In this document: in pieces, positions 35,515-44,595 of the stretch
How the letters are laid out: every line of letters begins with the position of its first letter
Numbering within the stretch: the stretch's first letter is position 1
Source: Clostridia bacterium
Lineage (GTDB): Bacteria; Bacillota; Clostridia; Oscillospirales; Acutalibacteraceae
Length of the DNA: 64,000 nucleotides
Reading direction: 5' to 3'
Assembly (NCBI GenBank): GCA_017399535.1
Contig: JAFQBX010000018.1
Location: 124,001-188,000 of the forward strand
Notes under the pieces: generated by a model
The model's input: the letters and a program-made list of their open reading frames with translations, nothing else
What the model was told of the DNA's origin: nothing
Database searches by the model: none
Program-made: the position numbers and the translations under genes

Positions 35515-36684
35515 TTATCCTTTTAGCTTATTCACAAATTGTTCAATGCGTTTTAATGCTTCCTCGATATGCTCGATTGAGTAGCAATACGAAACGCGTA
35601 TATATCCTTCGCCGCATTCACCAAAAGCGTCACCCGGTATTACTGCGACGTGATATTCACGAAGCAATCTTTCGCAAAATTCATTAGACGAAAGCCCAGT
35701 ACTCTTTATACACGGAAATGCGTAAAATGCACCCTTTGGCTCGAAGCAATGGAGTCCAATTTTATTAAATCCGTTGACCATATATCTTCTTCTGGCGTCA
35801 TACTGATTTCTCATTTTGATAATATCTTCGTCGCCGTTTTGAAGTGCTTCGATAGCGGCGAACTGTGATGTAGTAGGTGCGCTCATGATAGCGTACTGAT
35901 GGATTTTTACCATCTGCTTCATCACTTCGGAATTAGCGCAAGCGTAGCCCATTCGCCAACCGGTCATTGAGTGCGACTTTGAAAAGCCGCCGATAAGCAC
36001 TGTTCTATCCTTCATGCCGTCAATTTCGGCGATAGAAACGTGATTTGATCCGTAGGTTAGCTCACAGTAAATTTCGTCAGAAAGGATTAAAATATCGGTA
36101 TCCTTTAACACCGCGGCAATTGCTTCAAGGTCGTCCCTAGCCATAATCGCGCCGGTAGGATTACACGGATAAGGTAAAATAAGCAGCTTTGTTTTATCAC
36201 TGATTGCCGATTTAAGCTGGTCGGCAGTCAGTCTGAAATCGTTGTCTTCAACAGTATTGATAAATACAGGAACACCACCTGCAAGACGAACTATCGGTTC
36301 GTAGCAAACAAAGCTCGGCTGAGGTATAATCACCTCGTCACCGGGATTAACAATTGCTCTGATGGCGCAATCAATTCCTTCGCTACCGCCAACAGTAATG
36401 AGAATATCACTATCAGCATTGTAACAAAGATTGTACTTGCGTTTCAAATATTTCGACACCTCGTTACGAAGTGTGACGATACCTCTGTTTGCGGTGTAAC
36501 GAGTCTTCTTGTCCTCAAGAGATTGAATACCCGCCTGTCTGATATGCCAAGGTGTAGCAAAATCAGGTTCACCGACACCGAGAGATATAACATTTTCCAT
36601 TTTTTCGGCTATATCGAAATACTTTCTAATGCCCGACGGCTTTGTATCCAATACAGCGCGATTAAGCAACTTGTTAAAATCCAT
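35515..36684 (-). CDS. class I/II PLP-dependent aminotransferase
   Basis: The 389-residue fold-type I aminotransferase has VISLGVGEPDFATPWHIR, YTANRGIVTLRNEVSKYL, the ILPYPCNPTGAI block, DEIYCELTYG and the PLP-lysine in GGFSKSHSMTGWRMGYA. It resembles Firmicutes PatA-type enzymes acting on aromatic or branched substrates, but specificity cannot be set from sequence. The start overlaps the stop of the Lrp-type regulator by one base. This suggests that the regulator senses an amino acid related to the substrate. Confidence 0.93.
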   Translation of the reverse strand: MDFNKLLNRAVLDTKPSGIRKYFDIAEKMENVISLGVGEPDFATPWHIRQAGIQSLEDKKTRYTANRGIVTLRNEVSKYLKRKYNLCYNADSDILITVGGSEGIDCAIRAIVNPGDEVIIPQPSFVCYEPIVRLAGGVPVFINTVEDNDFRLTADQLKSAISDKTKLLILPYPCNPTGAIMARDDLEAIAAVLKDTDILILSDEIYCELTYGSNHVSIAEIDGMKDRTVLIGGFSKSHSMTGWRMGYACANSEVMKQMVKIHQYAIMSAPTTSQFAAIEALQNGDEDIIKMRNQYDARRRYMVNGFNKIGLHCFEPKGAFYAFPCIKSTGLSSNEFCERLLREYHVAVIPGDAFGECGEGYIRVSYCYSIEHIEEALKRIEQFVNKLKG

Positions 36685-37166
36685 TAGAACGAAACGTTCT
36701 CCCTATCATCGAGTTTTGTATCCTGAATTTCGATACCATTATCCTTGTATGTTCTGAGAATAAAATGGGTTGCGGTTGAAACGACACCTGCTATTGTAGC
36801 CAGACGCTTTGCAACGAACATTGCAATTTCCTGAAAGCTTCTACCCTTTACAATTACGCAAAGGTCGTATCCGCCCGACATAAGATATACCGATTCGACG
36901 TGCTCAAATCCCATAACACGCTCGGCAATATCCTCGAATCCGGCATCCGGCTGAGGTGTAACTTTGAGCTCAATTATCGCTGTAACGTGGGTATTATCTA
37001 CCTTGTCCCAGTTAATGAGCGCAGTATAACCTCGGATAATGCCGTCCTTGTGAAGCACTGCCATTTCGGCGGCAACGGTTTCGGTGTCGCTACCGAGCAT
37101 TAAAGCAAGTTCCTCTACCGAATATCTCGCATTTTCTTCAAGTAAAGATAAAAGTCGATTTCTCAT
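36684..37166 (-). CDS. Lrp/AsnC family transcriptional regulator
   Basis: The 160-residue protein has an N-terminal winged helix-turn-helix (MRNRLLSLLEENARYSVEEL through AAEMAVLHKDGIIRGYTALI) and a C-terminal RAM/ligand domain (VTAIIELKVTP, SVYLMSGGYDLCVIVKG). The ATG at 37164-37166 is chosen because the upstream GTG abuts its own GGAG. It sits between a small membrane gene and the aminotransferase in one probable operon, and a perfect palindrome between this operon's promoter and a divergent one could be its operator. Confidence 0.92.
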   Translation of the reverse strand: MRNRLLSLLEENARYSVEELALMLGSDTETVAAEMAVLHKDGIIRGYTALINWDKVDNTHVTAIIELKVTPQPDAGFEDIAERVMGFEHVESVYLMSGGYDLCVIVKGRSFQEIAMFVAKRLATIAGVVSTATHFILRTYKDNGIEIQDTKLDDRENVSF

Positions 37167-37182
37167 ATCTTTATTCACTCCA

Positions 37183-37536
37183 TCAACCTGCTCCGCTAAT
37201 CCAAAGAACAGCTAAAATAAGCGCGGGAACATAAAGAATTGGGCTTATAATCTTTGACCACTTGATCCAGCTCAGACGAATACCGAAATCAGCAAGTGTC
37301 TGGGTTGCCTGGCAATATTTAAGGAAAATCATGACGTAAAGGAAGATGCTGAAAACACTTGCACCACCGGCCCAAGAAATGTCAGCGATTGATGAAAGGA
37401 AGAAGCAGGTGTAAACAAAAAGAATACAAAACGCCTGAATTCCAATCATAACCAAAAGACCATTACGCTGTCTTTTTGTAATGGTTATTTTTCTGTTCTT
37501 TTCGCCTTCGTCGGCCTGCATAATTGATCTAGCCAA
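37183..37536 (-). CDS. small membrane protein, unknown
   Basis: The 117-residue protein has a basic cytoplasmic N-terminus (KNRKITITKRQRNG) and three hydrophobic segments (LLVMIGIQAFCILFVYTCFF; GASVFSIFLYVMIFLKY; ISPILYVPALILAVLWI). No family is recognised. The TTG start at 37534-37536 has GGAGGCG nine bases upstream, and the next in-frame ATG (five codons later) has none. It is the first gene of the transcript continuing to the Lrp regulator, the aminotransferase, ispE and spoIIR. Confidence 0.7.
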   Translation of the reverse strand: MARSIMQADEGEKNRKITITKRQRNGLLVMIGIQAFCILFVYTCFFLSSIADISWAGGASVFSIFLYVMIFLKYCQATQTLADFGIRLSWIKWSKIISPILYVPALILAVLWISGAG

Positions 37537-37569
37537 AATAAAACGCCTCCGTTTGTATAATTTTATGTC

Positions 37570-37598
37570 ATTATAACACAGCTTTTATAATAAGTAAA
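37570..37598 (-). promoter_or_regulatory. sigma-A promoter of the small membrane gene, lrp, aminotransferase, ispE, spoIIR transcript
   Basis: TTTACT (37593-37598), 17 bases, TATAAT (37570-37575), with TG upstream of the -10 at an approximate extended position. The divergent gene has the same two hexamers. Confidence 0.65.
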
Positions 37599-37611
37599 AC
37601 ATTTTTTTACA

Positions 37612-37621
37612 TTGTTAACAA
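37612..37621. promoter_or_regulatory. perfect palindrome between divergent promoters (candidate operator)
   Basis: TTGTTAACAA is a perfect 10-base palindrome lying between the two -35 elements of the divergent promoters at 37570-37598 and 37645-37673. It is flanked by near-direct repeats TTTTTACATTG and TTTTTACAATA. A regulator-binding role is inferred, with the nearby Lrp protein as a candidate. Confidence 0.35.
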
Positions 37622-37644
37622 AAATATAATTTTTACAATATCCA

Positions 37645-37673
37645 TTTACTTTATGGTAATATCGTGTTATAAT
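37645..37673 (+). promoter_or_regulatory. sigma-A promoter of the ACT-UPF0210 pair
   Basis: TTTACT (37645-37650), 17 bases, TATAAT (37668-37673), followed by a leader of about 25 bases and an AGAGG site. Confidence 0.7.
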
Positions 37674-37704
37674 ATTTTGAATTTTTATAAAAGAGGTAAT
37701 TATT

Positions 37705-37974
37705 ATGAGAGCTATTTTAACAGTTGTCGGAAAAGACACCGTAGGAATTATGGCAAAGATTGCTTCTCTTTGCTCGACACATAATGTCAATATCGTTGAT
37801 ATTAACCAAACTGTTATGCAGGACCTTTTCTGTATGATTATGCTGTGCGATATTGATAAGATTAAGACCGATTTCAACAGTTTTTCCGATGCCGCCGCCG
37901 AGCTAGGCGAAAAGGACAATCTTTCAATTCACGTTATGCATGAGGATATTTTTAACTCAATGCACAAGATATAA
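37705..37974 (+). CDS. ACT domain-containing protein (UPF0237)
   Basis: This 89-residue protein is a single ACT domain with MRAILTVVGKDTVGIMAKIA at its start and VNIVDINQTVMQDLFCMIML after. ACT domains usually bind amino acids and control a partner. The family is almost always encoded next to a UPF0210/PFL-like gene, as here 13 bases away, suggesting that it regulates or stabilises that protein. No ligand is known to me. The ATG has AGAGG upstream. Confidence 0.92.
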   Translation: MRAILTVVGKDTVGIMAKIASLCSTHNVNIVDINQTVMQDLFCMIMLCDIDKIKTDFNSFSDAAAELGEKDNLSIHVMHEDIFNSMHKI

Positions 37975-37987
37975 AAGGTGATACATA

Positions 37988-39349
37988 ATGCTTAATACAA
38001 AAGATATTCTCGAAACTATATCAATGATCCAGGACGAAAATCTTGATATTCGTACGGTTACAATGGGCATTTCCCTGCTCGACTGTATCGACAGCGACAT
38101 TGATGCCGCTTGCAACAAGGTTTATGATAAAATCGTCCGTTATGCACACAATCTCGTTCCTGTATGTAACCAAATCGAAAAGGAATACGGTATTCCGATT
38201 ATAAACAAGAGAATTTCGGTTACACCTATCGCAATGCTGGCTTCTGCTTGTCAGACAAGTAATATTGTCAAATTTGCTCACACTCTCGAAAAGGCGGCTA
38301 TGACAGTAGGCGTAAACTTTATCGGCGGTTACAGCGCATTGGTACAAAAGGGATTTTCTAATGGCGACTATGCCTTAATCGAGAGCATACCCGAAGCGCT
38401 TGCAACAACCGACCACGTTTGCTCGTCGGTCAATATCGGCTCGACAAAGGCCGGTATCAATATGGACGCCGTTAAAATGATGGGTAAAGCAATCAAAAAG
38501 GCGGCAGAACTTACTGCTGACCGCGACTGTATCGGCGCGGCTAAATTAGTTGTATTCTGTAACGCTCCCGAGGATAATCCCTTTATGGCAGGTGCCTTCC
38601 ACGGAGTTGGTGAAGCCGACTGTGTAATCAACGTCGGCGTTTCGGGTCCCGGTGTAGTCAGAGCTGCTCTTTCAAAGCTTGACAAGAGCGCAAATATCAC
38701 CGAGGTTGCCGACCTCATTAAGCGTACTGCATTTAAGATTACCCGTATGGGTCAGCTCGTTGCAAAAGAGGCATCGTCGCGCCTTTGCGTTCCATTTGGA
38801 ATCGTTGACCTTTCACTTGCACCCACGCCTGCAATTGGTGACTCGGTTGCTCACATTCTTGAGGAAATGGGTCTCGAACAATGCGGTTGCTGTGGAACAA
38901 CTGCCGCACTCGCCCTGCTCAACGACGCTGTTAAAAAAGGTGGCGTTATGGCTTCGTCACACGTTGGCGGACTTTCGGGCGCTTTCATTCCCGTAACCGA
39001 AGACGCAGGAATGATTGATGCGGCCAGAAGCGGCTGCCTCATTCTCGAAAAGCTCGAAGCTATGACAGCGGTTTGCTCGGTAGGTCTCGATATGATTAAC
39101 ATTCCCGGCGATACACCTGCCGAAGTAATTTCAGCCATAATCGCTGACGAAGCGGCAATCGGTATGGTAAATAGCAAGACTACTGCCGTCCGTCTCATTC
39201 CCGCAATTGGTAAAAAGATTGGCGATGAACTTTCATTCGGCGGATTGCTTGGCGGTGGTCCGGTTATGAGAGTAAATACCGGCTCACCCGAAATATTTAT
39301 CAATCGTGGTGGTCGTCTTCCCGCTCCTCTCCAAAGTCTCAAAAACTAA
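37988..39349 (+). CDS. UPF0210 (PFL-like) family protein
   Basis: The 453 residues match the UPF0210/DUF711 family: [20 protein letters not shown] at the start, [13 protein letters not shown], then [30 protein letters not shown], the cysteine-containing [14 protein letters not shown], and [19 protein letters not shown]. The fold is related to pyruvate formate-lyase barrels by structure, but there is no glycyl-radical motif and its reaction is unknown to me. The ribosome binding site is AAAGGTG. It is paired with the ACT protein in a two-gene operon ended by a good terminator. Confidence 0.93.
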   Translation: MLNTKDILETISMIQDENLDIRTVTMGISLLDCIDSDIDAACNKVYDKIVRYAHNLVPVCNQIEKEYGIPIINKRISVTPIAMLASACQTSNIVKFAHTLEKAAMTVGVNFIGGYSALVQKGFSNGDYALIESIPEALATTDHVCSSVNIGSTKAGINMDAVKMMGKAIKKAAELTADRDCIGAAKLVVFCNAPEDNPFMAGAFHGVGEADCVINVGVSGPGVVRAALSKLDKSANITEVADLIKRTAFKITRMGQLVAKEASSRLCVPFGIVDLSLAPTPAIGDSVAHILEEMGLEQCGCCGTTAALALLNDAVKKGGVMASSHVGGLSGAFIPVTEDAGMIDAARSGCLILEKLEAMTAVCSVGLDMINIPGDTPAEVISAIIADEAAIGMVNSKTTAVRLIPAIGKKIGDELSFGGLLGGGPVMRVNTGSPEIFINRGGRLPAPLQSLKN

Positions 39350-39360
39350 TAAACACAATG

Positions 39361-39398
39361 TAAAAACACCGTTGCAGGTTTGCAACGGTGCTTTTTTT
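39361..39398 (+). terminator. intrinsic terminator after the UPF0210 gene
   Basis: CACCGTTGCA and its perfect complement (39367-39376 with 39381-39390) are followed by CTTTTTTT. The minus strand also has a GTTTTTAC run, so it may serve the opposite 78-residue gene as well. Confidence 0.9.
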
Positions 39399-39462
39399 GT
39401 TACTGTTCTAAATACCAAAACAAATATTATCCAAGAAACAAAAATATTATTTCACATAACAA

Positions 39463-39699
39463 TTATGATTTAAAAAATTTCTTGCGCAAAAAGTAGGTTA
39501 CACACAAAATTATCAAACACACAAACATGAATAACCAAATGTGCTCGAAACTCCATGGAATTTTTAATTTGGATAGCATTTTATTATATCCTGACGGACC
39601 TGATATTTCATACAATATCCCGGTTGCCCCAAATAAGAAAACTAAGACAAAAGAAAGTATATTTATTATTAGTAAAATAATTCGCAGGACTTCTTTCAT
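39463..39699 (-). CDS. small two-helix membrane protein, unknown
   Basis: The 78 residues are mainly two hydrophobic segments (LRIILLIINILSFVLVFLFGA and IWLFMFVCLIILCVTYFL) and a basic tail FLRKKFFKS. It has an AAGGGGTG ribosome binding site about 10 bases before the ATG, which argues for a real gene. It lies 54 bases after leuS on the same strand with no terminator seen between them. No family or function is recognised. Confidence 0.6.
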   Translation of the reverse strand: MKEVLRIILLIINILSFVLVFLFGATGILYEISGPSGYNKMLSKLKIPWSFEHIWLFMFVCLIILCVTYFLRKKFFKS

Positions 39700-39753
39700 T
39701 TATATATGCACCCCTTTGTTCTCTCATCTCAACGGGCTGTCGCTAAAAGCAGT

Positions 39754-42162
39754 TTATTTTACAACGATGTTTACAAGTTTGCCCTTGACGTAAAGTTCCT
39801 TAATAACAGTCTTGCCACTGATTTCGGCGGCAACCTTTTCGTTATTCTTTGCCTTTTCGATAACGGCATCCTGTGCATCATCAATACCGACACTCATTCT
39901 TGCTCTGATTTTTCCATTAACCTGAACAACGATTTCGACCTCGTTGTCAACGCATTTTGCGGCATCATACTTTGGCCATGACTGGTCATTGATAGTACCG
40001 CCGAATGCAAACATTTCCCACATTTCCTCGGCAAGATGCGGAGCAAACGGACTTACGAGAAGAAGAATGGTTTTCAGCTCGTCGCGTGTTACCTTACCGC
40101 CCTTTTCGGCAATAACATTGATTAAAGCCATCAGTGCAGCAATAGCGGTATTGAACTTCATTTCGTCAATGTCTTCGGTAACCTTTTTGATAGTACGGTT
40201 CATTTCGCCTACCATAAAGTCACGATAACCGTCGCCGTCAATTACGTTTTCGCCGAGTCCCCAAATACGTTCAAGGAAGCGCTTACACCCCTTAATTGAA
40301 GCCGAGCTCCAAGGCGCTGCCTTTTCGAAATCGCCGATAAACATTTCATAAAGACGCATTGTATCGGCGCCGTATTCATTAACAATGTCATCGGGATTTA
40401 CTACGTTTCCACGCGATTTTGACATCTTTTCACCGTTTTCGCCGAGAATCATGCCGTGGCTGGTTCTCTTTCCATACGGCTCGCAGGTGGGAACAACGCC
40501 GATATCATAAAGGAATTTGTGCCAGAAGCGGCTGTAAAGCAGATGGAGAGTTGTATGTTCCATACCGCCGTTATACCAAGTGACAGGCATCCAATATTCG
40601 AGAGCTTCCTTTGATGCAAGGCACTCGGTATTATGCGGGTCGCAGTAACGAAGGAAATACCACGATGAACCTGCCCACTGAGGCATTGTATCAAGCTCAC
40701 GCTTTGCGGGTTTACCGCACTTCGGACAGGTGGTATTGTACCATTCAGGTATATTTGCAAGGGGTGATTCGCCGCTATCGGTCGGCTCATACGACTCAAC
40801 GTTCGGCAAGCGAATCGGAAGGTCGGCTTCGTCAACGGGAACGTAACCGCAGCAGTCACAGTGAACAATCGGAATAGGTTCGCCCCAGTATCTCTGACGC
40901 GAGAATACCCAGTCGCGAAGCTTGTAATTAACCTTTTGAGCGCCTACGCCCTTTTCGCTAAGCCATTCAACAATGCTTACCTTTGCTTCTTCGACGCTCT
41001 TTCCGTCGAGGAAGCCCGAATTGACCATAATTCCGGTCGCACAATCGGTGAACGCTTCCTTTTCGACCTCGCCGCCCTTTACAACCTCGATAATCGGCAA
41101 ATCAAACTTTTTAGCAAATTCCCAGTCGCGAGTGTCGTGAGCAGGTACAGCCATGATTGCACCCGTACCATAAGAAATGAGAACGTAATCCGAAATAAAA
41201 ATCGGAATTTCGGTATTATTTACGGGATTGATTGCCTTTACACCTTCAAGCTTAACGCCTGTCTTTTCCTTTACAAGCTCGGTGCGCTCAAAGTCGGATT
41301 TTTTAGACGCTTCAACCTGATATTCTCTGACAGCGTCAATGTTCGAAAGCTTGTCAGCCCACTTTTCAATAAGCGGATGCTCGGGCGAAATTACCATATA
41401 TGTAGCGCCAAAAAGTGTATCGGGACGGGTTGTATAAATCATCAAATCATCGCCGAGTGTAGTTTCGAATTTCACCTCTGCGCCGGTTGAACGACCAATC
41501 CAGTTACGCTGCTGAGTCTTTACCCTTTCGATGTAATCGACGGTATCGAGGTCATTGAGCAAACGCTCGGCATAAGCGGTAATTTTGAGCATCCACTGAC
41601 TCTTTGTCTTGTGAACGACTTCGCTTCCGCATCTTTCGCATACGCCGTTTACAACCTCCTCGTTAGCGAGTACGCATTTACACGAGGTACACCAGTTTAC
41701 AGCCATCTCCTTCTTGTAAGCAAGACCCTTTTTGAACATTTGAAGAAAAATCCACTGTGTCCACTTGAAATATTCGGGGTCGGTTGTGTTAATTTCGCGC
41801 GACCAATCAAAAGAGAAGCCGAGTGATTTAAGCTGTCTCTTGAAATTTGCTACGTTATTCTTTGTAACGATTTCGGGATGAACATGATTCTTTATTGCAA
41901 AGTTTTCGGTCGGGAGACCAAATGCGTCCCAGCCAATAGGATAGAGAACATTGTATCCTTCGAGTCGCTTTTTACGGCAAATAATATCAAGCGCTGTGTA
42001 TGAACGGGGATGACCTACGTGAAGTCCCTGTGCCGACGGATAAGGAAACTCTACCAATCCGAAAAAGCTGGGCTTATCGCTGTCATTCTTTGCATGGAAA
42101 ACGCCACTTTCGTCCCATTTATCCTGCCATTTCTTTTCTACGCTACTAAAATCGTATCTCAT
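39754..42162 (-). CDS. leuS: leucyl-tRNA synthetase
   Basis: The 802-residue class I synthetase charges tRNA-Leu. It shows the HIGH-type motif in [15 protein letters not shown] near residue 50, a zinc-ribbon segment ([16 protein letters not shown]), the CP1 editing domain with [14 protein letters not shown] and [15 protein letters not shown], and KMSKSRGNV. The C-terminal anticodon and tail domains are complete. There is no T-box leader because it starts four bases after rsfS in a long operon. No terminator is evident after its stop. Confidence 0.98.
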   Translation of the reverse strand: MRYDFSSVEKKWQDKWDESGVFHAKNDSDKPSFFGLVEFPYPSAQGLHVGHPRSYTALDIICRKKRLEGYNVLYPIGWDAFGLPTENFAIKNHVHPEIVTKNNVANFKRQLKSLGFSFDWSREINTTDPEYFKWTQWIFLQMFKKGLAYKKEMAVNWCTSCKCVLANEEVVNGVCERCGSEVVHKTKSQWMLKITAYAERLLNDLDTVDYIERVKTQQRNWIGRSTGAEVKFETTLGDDLMIYTTRPDTLFGATYMVISPEHPLIEKWADKLSNIDAVREYQVEASKKSDFERTELVKEKTGVKLEGVKAINPVNNTEIPIFISDYVLISYGTGAIMAVPAHDTRDWEFAKKFDLPIIEVVKGGEVEKEAFTDCATGIMVNSGFLDGKSVEEAKVSIVEWLSEKGVGAQKVNYKLRDWVFSRQRYWGEPIPIVHCDCCGYVPVDEADLPIRLPNVESYEPTDSGESPLANIPEWYNTTCPKCGKPAKRELDTMPQWAGSSWYFLRYCDPHNTECLASKEALEYWMPVTWYNGGMEHTTLHLLYSRFWHKFLYDIGVVPTCEPYGKRTSHGMILGENGEKMSKSRGNVVNPDDIVNEYGADTMRLYEMFIGDFEKAAPWSSASIKGCKRFLERIWGLGENVIDGDGYRDFMVGEMNRTIKKVTEDIDEMKFNTAIAALMALINVIAEKGGKVTRDELKTILLLVSPFAPHLAEEMWEMFAFGGTINDQSWPKYDAAKCVDNEVEIVVQVNGKIRARMSVGIDDAQDAVIEKAKNNEKVAAEISGKTVIKELYVKGKLVNIVVK

Positions 42163-42165
42163 CTT

Positions 42166-42528
42166 TTATTCCCCCTGCTGAGCTATAAATTCGCTGATGT
42201 CAATAATTTTTCCGTCCTGCCACTGTTTATCGAGGGAATAAAACTCTCTCGCATCTGCGGTAAAAACATGAACAATAACGGTATCGTAATCAAGCAAAAT
42301 CCAGCCGGTTGCCTTGCCTTCAATATGATGGGGTTCAAGTCCTGCCTGCGAAAGCTTGAACTCAACCTCTTCGGCAAGAGAACGCACGTGTGTAGATGAC
42401 GTACCGTTAGCTATAACAAAATATTCGGTCAAGATGGTAAGATCTCCTACTTCTATTGCCTGAATATCAGCTGCTTTTTTTGAATCGAGTGCCTCGACGG
42501 CTATCTTTAAAATTTCATTCGTTTTCAT
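42166..42528 (-). CDS. rsfS: ribosomal silencing factor RsfS
   Basis: RsfS binds L14 (uL14) on the large subunit and blocks subunit joining when nutrients are short. The 120 residues match the family: KAADIQAIEVGDLTILTEYFVIANGTSSTHVRSLAEEVE, then GLEPHHIEGKATGWILLDYD (positions about 35-110). It follows yqeK and nadD, the usual order, and has a GAGGAA ribosome binding site. Confidence 0.96.
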   Translation of the reverse strand: MKTNEILKIAVEALDSKKAADIQAIEVGDLTILTEYFVIANGTSSTHVRSLAEEVEFKLSQAGLEPHHIEGKATGWILLDYDTVIVHVFTADAREFYSLDKQWQDGKIIDISEFIAQQGE

Positions 42529-42537
42529 ATCTATTCC

Positions 42538-43098
42538 TCACATATTCATAAACACTTGGTTATACGCGGCAATCGTATCGGGGTGAATAGCTTTTTCCTG
42601 ACTCACAAGATCAGCTACCGAAAATTTGAGTGCTTCTTTCATCGCGACTGTTAAATCCTCGCGAACTGCAATTCGCATTTCGTCAACGCCATTATAATCT
42701 CTGTCCTGCGAAGTAAAATCAGCGAGATAAATTATCTTTTCCAGCAGGGTCATATCCGGCTTTGCCGTTGTATGATACCTTACAGCAGAAATTATTTCTT
42801 CATCGTCAATTTTAAGCTCGCGTCTGATATATTCACTGCCGAGAATCGCATGCCATAGCTTTGGTGCCTGTTTTTCGACATCGGTCAGTATTATATCAAA
42901 CTCTTTAAACATTTTCAACATTTCTTCCTTAGAAATGTCCTTCATTATATCGTGCAAAACACCTGCTAAATACGCCTTTTCGGTATCGCAACCGTATTTT
43001 TCGGCCAAAATCACCGCTTCCTCGGCAACGCAAAGAGAGTGAAAATATCTCTTTGGCGTAAGCTTAGGTCTTATAATTTCTTTATAGTCAACATTCAT
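42538..43098 (-). CDS. yqeK: YqeK-type HD-domain hydrolase (symmetrical Ap4A hydrolase family)
   Basis: The 186 residues carry the HD-domain signature: RYFHSLCVAEEAVILAEKYG, then AYLAGVLHDIMKDISKEEM (HD), then HAILGSEYI and AVRYHTTAKPDMTLLEKIIYLADF. Members of the YqeK family hydrolyse diadenosine tetraphosphate to two ADP. Its position between nadD and rsfS is conserved across Firmicutes. The ribosome binding site AGGTGAAA is slightly far from the ATG. Confidence 0.94.
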   Translation of the reverse strand: MNVDYKEIIRPKLTPKRYFHSLCVAEEAVILAEKYGCDTEKAYLAGVLHDIMKDISKEEMLKMFKEFDIILTDVEKQAPKLWHAILGSEYIRRELKIDDEEIISAVRYHTTAKPDMTLLEKIIYLADFTSQDRDYNGVDEMRIAVREDLTVAMKEALKFSVADLVSQEKAIHPDTIAAYNQVFMNM

Positions 43099-43109
43099 TT
43101 TTTATCTTT

Positions 43110-43706
43110 TCACCTGAATAAATTATTATTCTCAATATATTCGCAAACATTGTCGGGAACCAAGCCGGAAACGTCCTCGTTATTCATTAGCTTCTGACGG
43201 ATTTCGGTTGATGAAATATCGGTAACAGTTTCATCAATCACAATGCATTTTCCGCCATCGTTTTCGACGATTTTTGCGTATTCAGTAAGTCCGTCTGCGC
43301 CCTCTTTTCTGGGCATAGCACAGAATGCTGTCAACTTAATCAGCTCGTCATATTTATACCACGTCTTGAGGGTCAAGAACATATCTGCACCGCATAGCAT
43401 AACAAACTCGGCATCAGAATATATTTCGTGCAATTTTGAAAAGGTTATGACACTATAACTCTTTTCCTTTGCCATGATTTCAATATCCGAAACCTCGGTG
43501 TTTTCAAACCCGTCAAATGCAAGCTTACACATATTAAGCCGATCACTTGACGAGAGAAAATCAGAACTCACCGATTTATGCGGCGGTAGAAATGTAGGAA
43601 TTACAAGGGTTAAATCGGGTGAAATAAACTGCTGTGCCTTTTTCAGCATTTCTACATGGCCAATATGAACGGGATTAAAGGTTCCGCCAAAAACAAGTAT
43701 TCTCAT
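43110..43706 (-). CDS. nadD: nicotinate-nucleotide adenylyltransferase NadD
   Basis: NadD makes deamido-NAD from nicotinate mononucleotide and ATP, a late step in NAD synthesis. The 198 residues begin MRILVFGGTFNPVHIGHVEM, with the nucleotidyltransferase HxGH motif, and end with ISSTEIRQKLMNNED, the second signature. The start overlaps the yhbY stop as ATGA. Confidence 0.97.
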   Translation of the reverse strand: MRILVFGGTFNPVHIGHVEMLKKAQQFISPDLTLVIPTFLPPHKSVSSDFLSSSDRLNMCKLAFDGFENTEVSDIEIMAKEKSYSVITFSKLHEIYSDAEFVMLCGADMFLTLKTWYKYDELIKLTAFCAMPRKEGADGLTEYAKIVENDGGKCIVIDETVTDISSTEIRQKLMNNEDVSGLVPDNVCEYIENNNLFR

Positions 43707-43996
43707 TTTACAAGCTCGATTTCCTTATGTTCTTTACTTTCTCGGTAAAGTATAAATTTGGAGCCGATAACCTGAACAACGTCCGCCTTTACCTTTATGG
43801 CAATTTCGTCAGCAACTGCTCTCGACGTAGTTTGCGCATTTTCGAGAACGGTAATCTTAATAAGCTCTCTCGCTTCGAGAGCGTCATCAACCTGTTTAAT
43901 CAGAGCATCGCCAATGCCACCCTTTCCAACCTGGAAAATGGCCTGCATTCCGTTGGCAAGTCCGCGCAACTGCGCTCTCTGTTTACTAGTCAGCAT
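43703..43996 (-). CDS. yhbY: YhbY-type CRM-domain RNA-binding protein
   Basis: The 97 residues form a single CRM domain: MLTSKQRAQLRGLANGMQAI, the FQVGKGG loop (GxxG), IKITVLENA and VVQVIGSKFILYRES. Members associate with pre-50S particles and assist ribosome assembly. It is upstream of nadD with a 4-base overlap and downstream of rdgB by nine bases. Confidence 0.95.
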   Translation of the reverse strand: MLTSKQRAQLRGLANGMQAIFQVGKGGIGDALIKQVDDALEARELIKITVLENAQTTSRAVADEIAIKVKADVVQVIGSKFILYRESKEHKEIELVK

Positions 43997-44005
43997 ATTT
44001 TAACC

Positions 44006-44593
44006 TCACTTTAATACTTCTTTAAGTTTGTCGCACAAAAGGCGCATTGCCTCTCCTCTGTGGCTGCATTCGTCCTTTTGCTCGGCTGTCATTTCGGCAA
44101 AACTCAAATCACCGACAATAAACAGCGGGTCATAGCCGAAACCGCCGTTTCCGTGGGCTTCTTTTGCTATTTTTCCCTCGCATTTTCCGTTTACAAAGAA
44201 ATAATTATCCTCTGAAAAATAGCAACAAACCGAGCAAACAAAACGAGCCGTACGCATATCGTCCTCGACATCGCTAAGCCTTGAAAGCAACTTGATATTA
44301 TTCGCTTCATCCGTTCCTTCGTCGGAATATCGCGCTGAGTAAACGCCGGGTTCGCCATCAAGAGCGTCAACGCAAAGTCCCGAGTCGTCAGCAATAGCAG
44401 GAAGTCCCGACTGAACCGATGCACTTCTCGCCTTTAACAATGCATTTTCCTCAAAAGTTGTGCCGTTTTCTTCGACCTCGTCGAATGGAAAGTCAAAGTC
44501 GGCTTCGCATTTTACAGAAATGCCGAGCGGCATCAAAATCCTCTGCATTTCCTTTAATTTATTGGGATTTTTGGTAGCTAAAATAAAATCCAT
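44006..44593 (-). CDS. rdgB: non-canonical purine NTP pyrophosphatase (RdgB/HAM1)
   Basis: This enzyme hydrolyses dITP, XTP and related damaged nucleotides to monophosphates. The 195 residues show LATKNPNKLKEMQRI, the family core TFEENALLKARSAS, IADDSGLCVDALDGEPGVYSAR and GNGGFGYDPLFI. It starts two bases after ftsY, with the ribosome binding site GGAAG inside the end of that gene. Confidence 0.97.
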   Translation of the reverse strand: MDFILATKNPNKLKEMQRILMPLGISVKCEADFDFPFDEVEENGTTFEENALLKARSASVQSGLPAIADDSGLCVDALDGEPGVYSARYSDEGTDEANNIKLLSRLSDVEDDMRTARFVCSVCCYFSEDNYFFVNGKCEGKIAKEAHGNGGFGYDPLFIVGDLSFAEMTAEQKDECSHRGEAMRLLCDKLKEVLK

Positions 44594-44595
44594 AA

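Noticed and set aside
42529-42537. T-box leader for leuS
   Set aside because: leuS starts four bases after rsfS inside an operon; no specifier hairpin or T-box sequence is present there.
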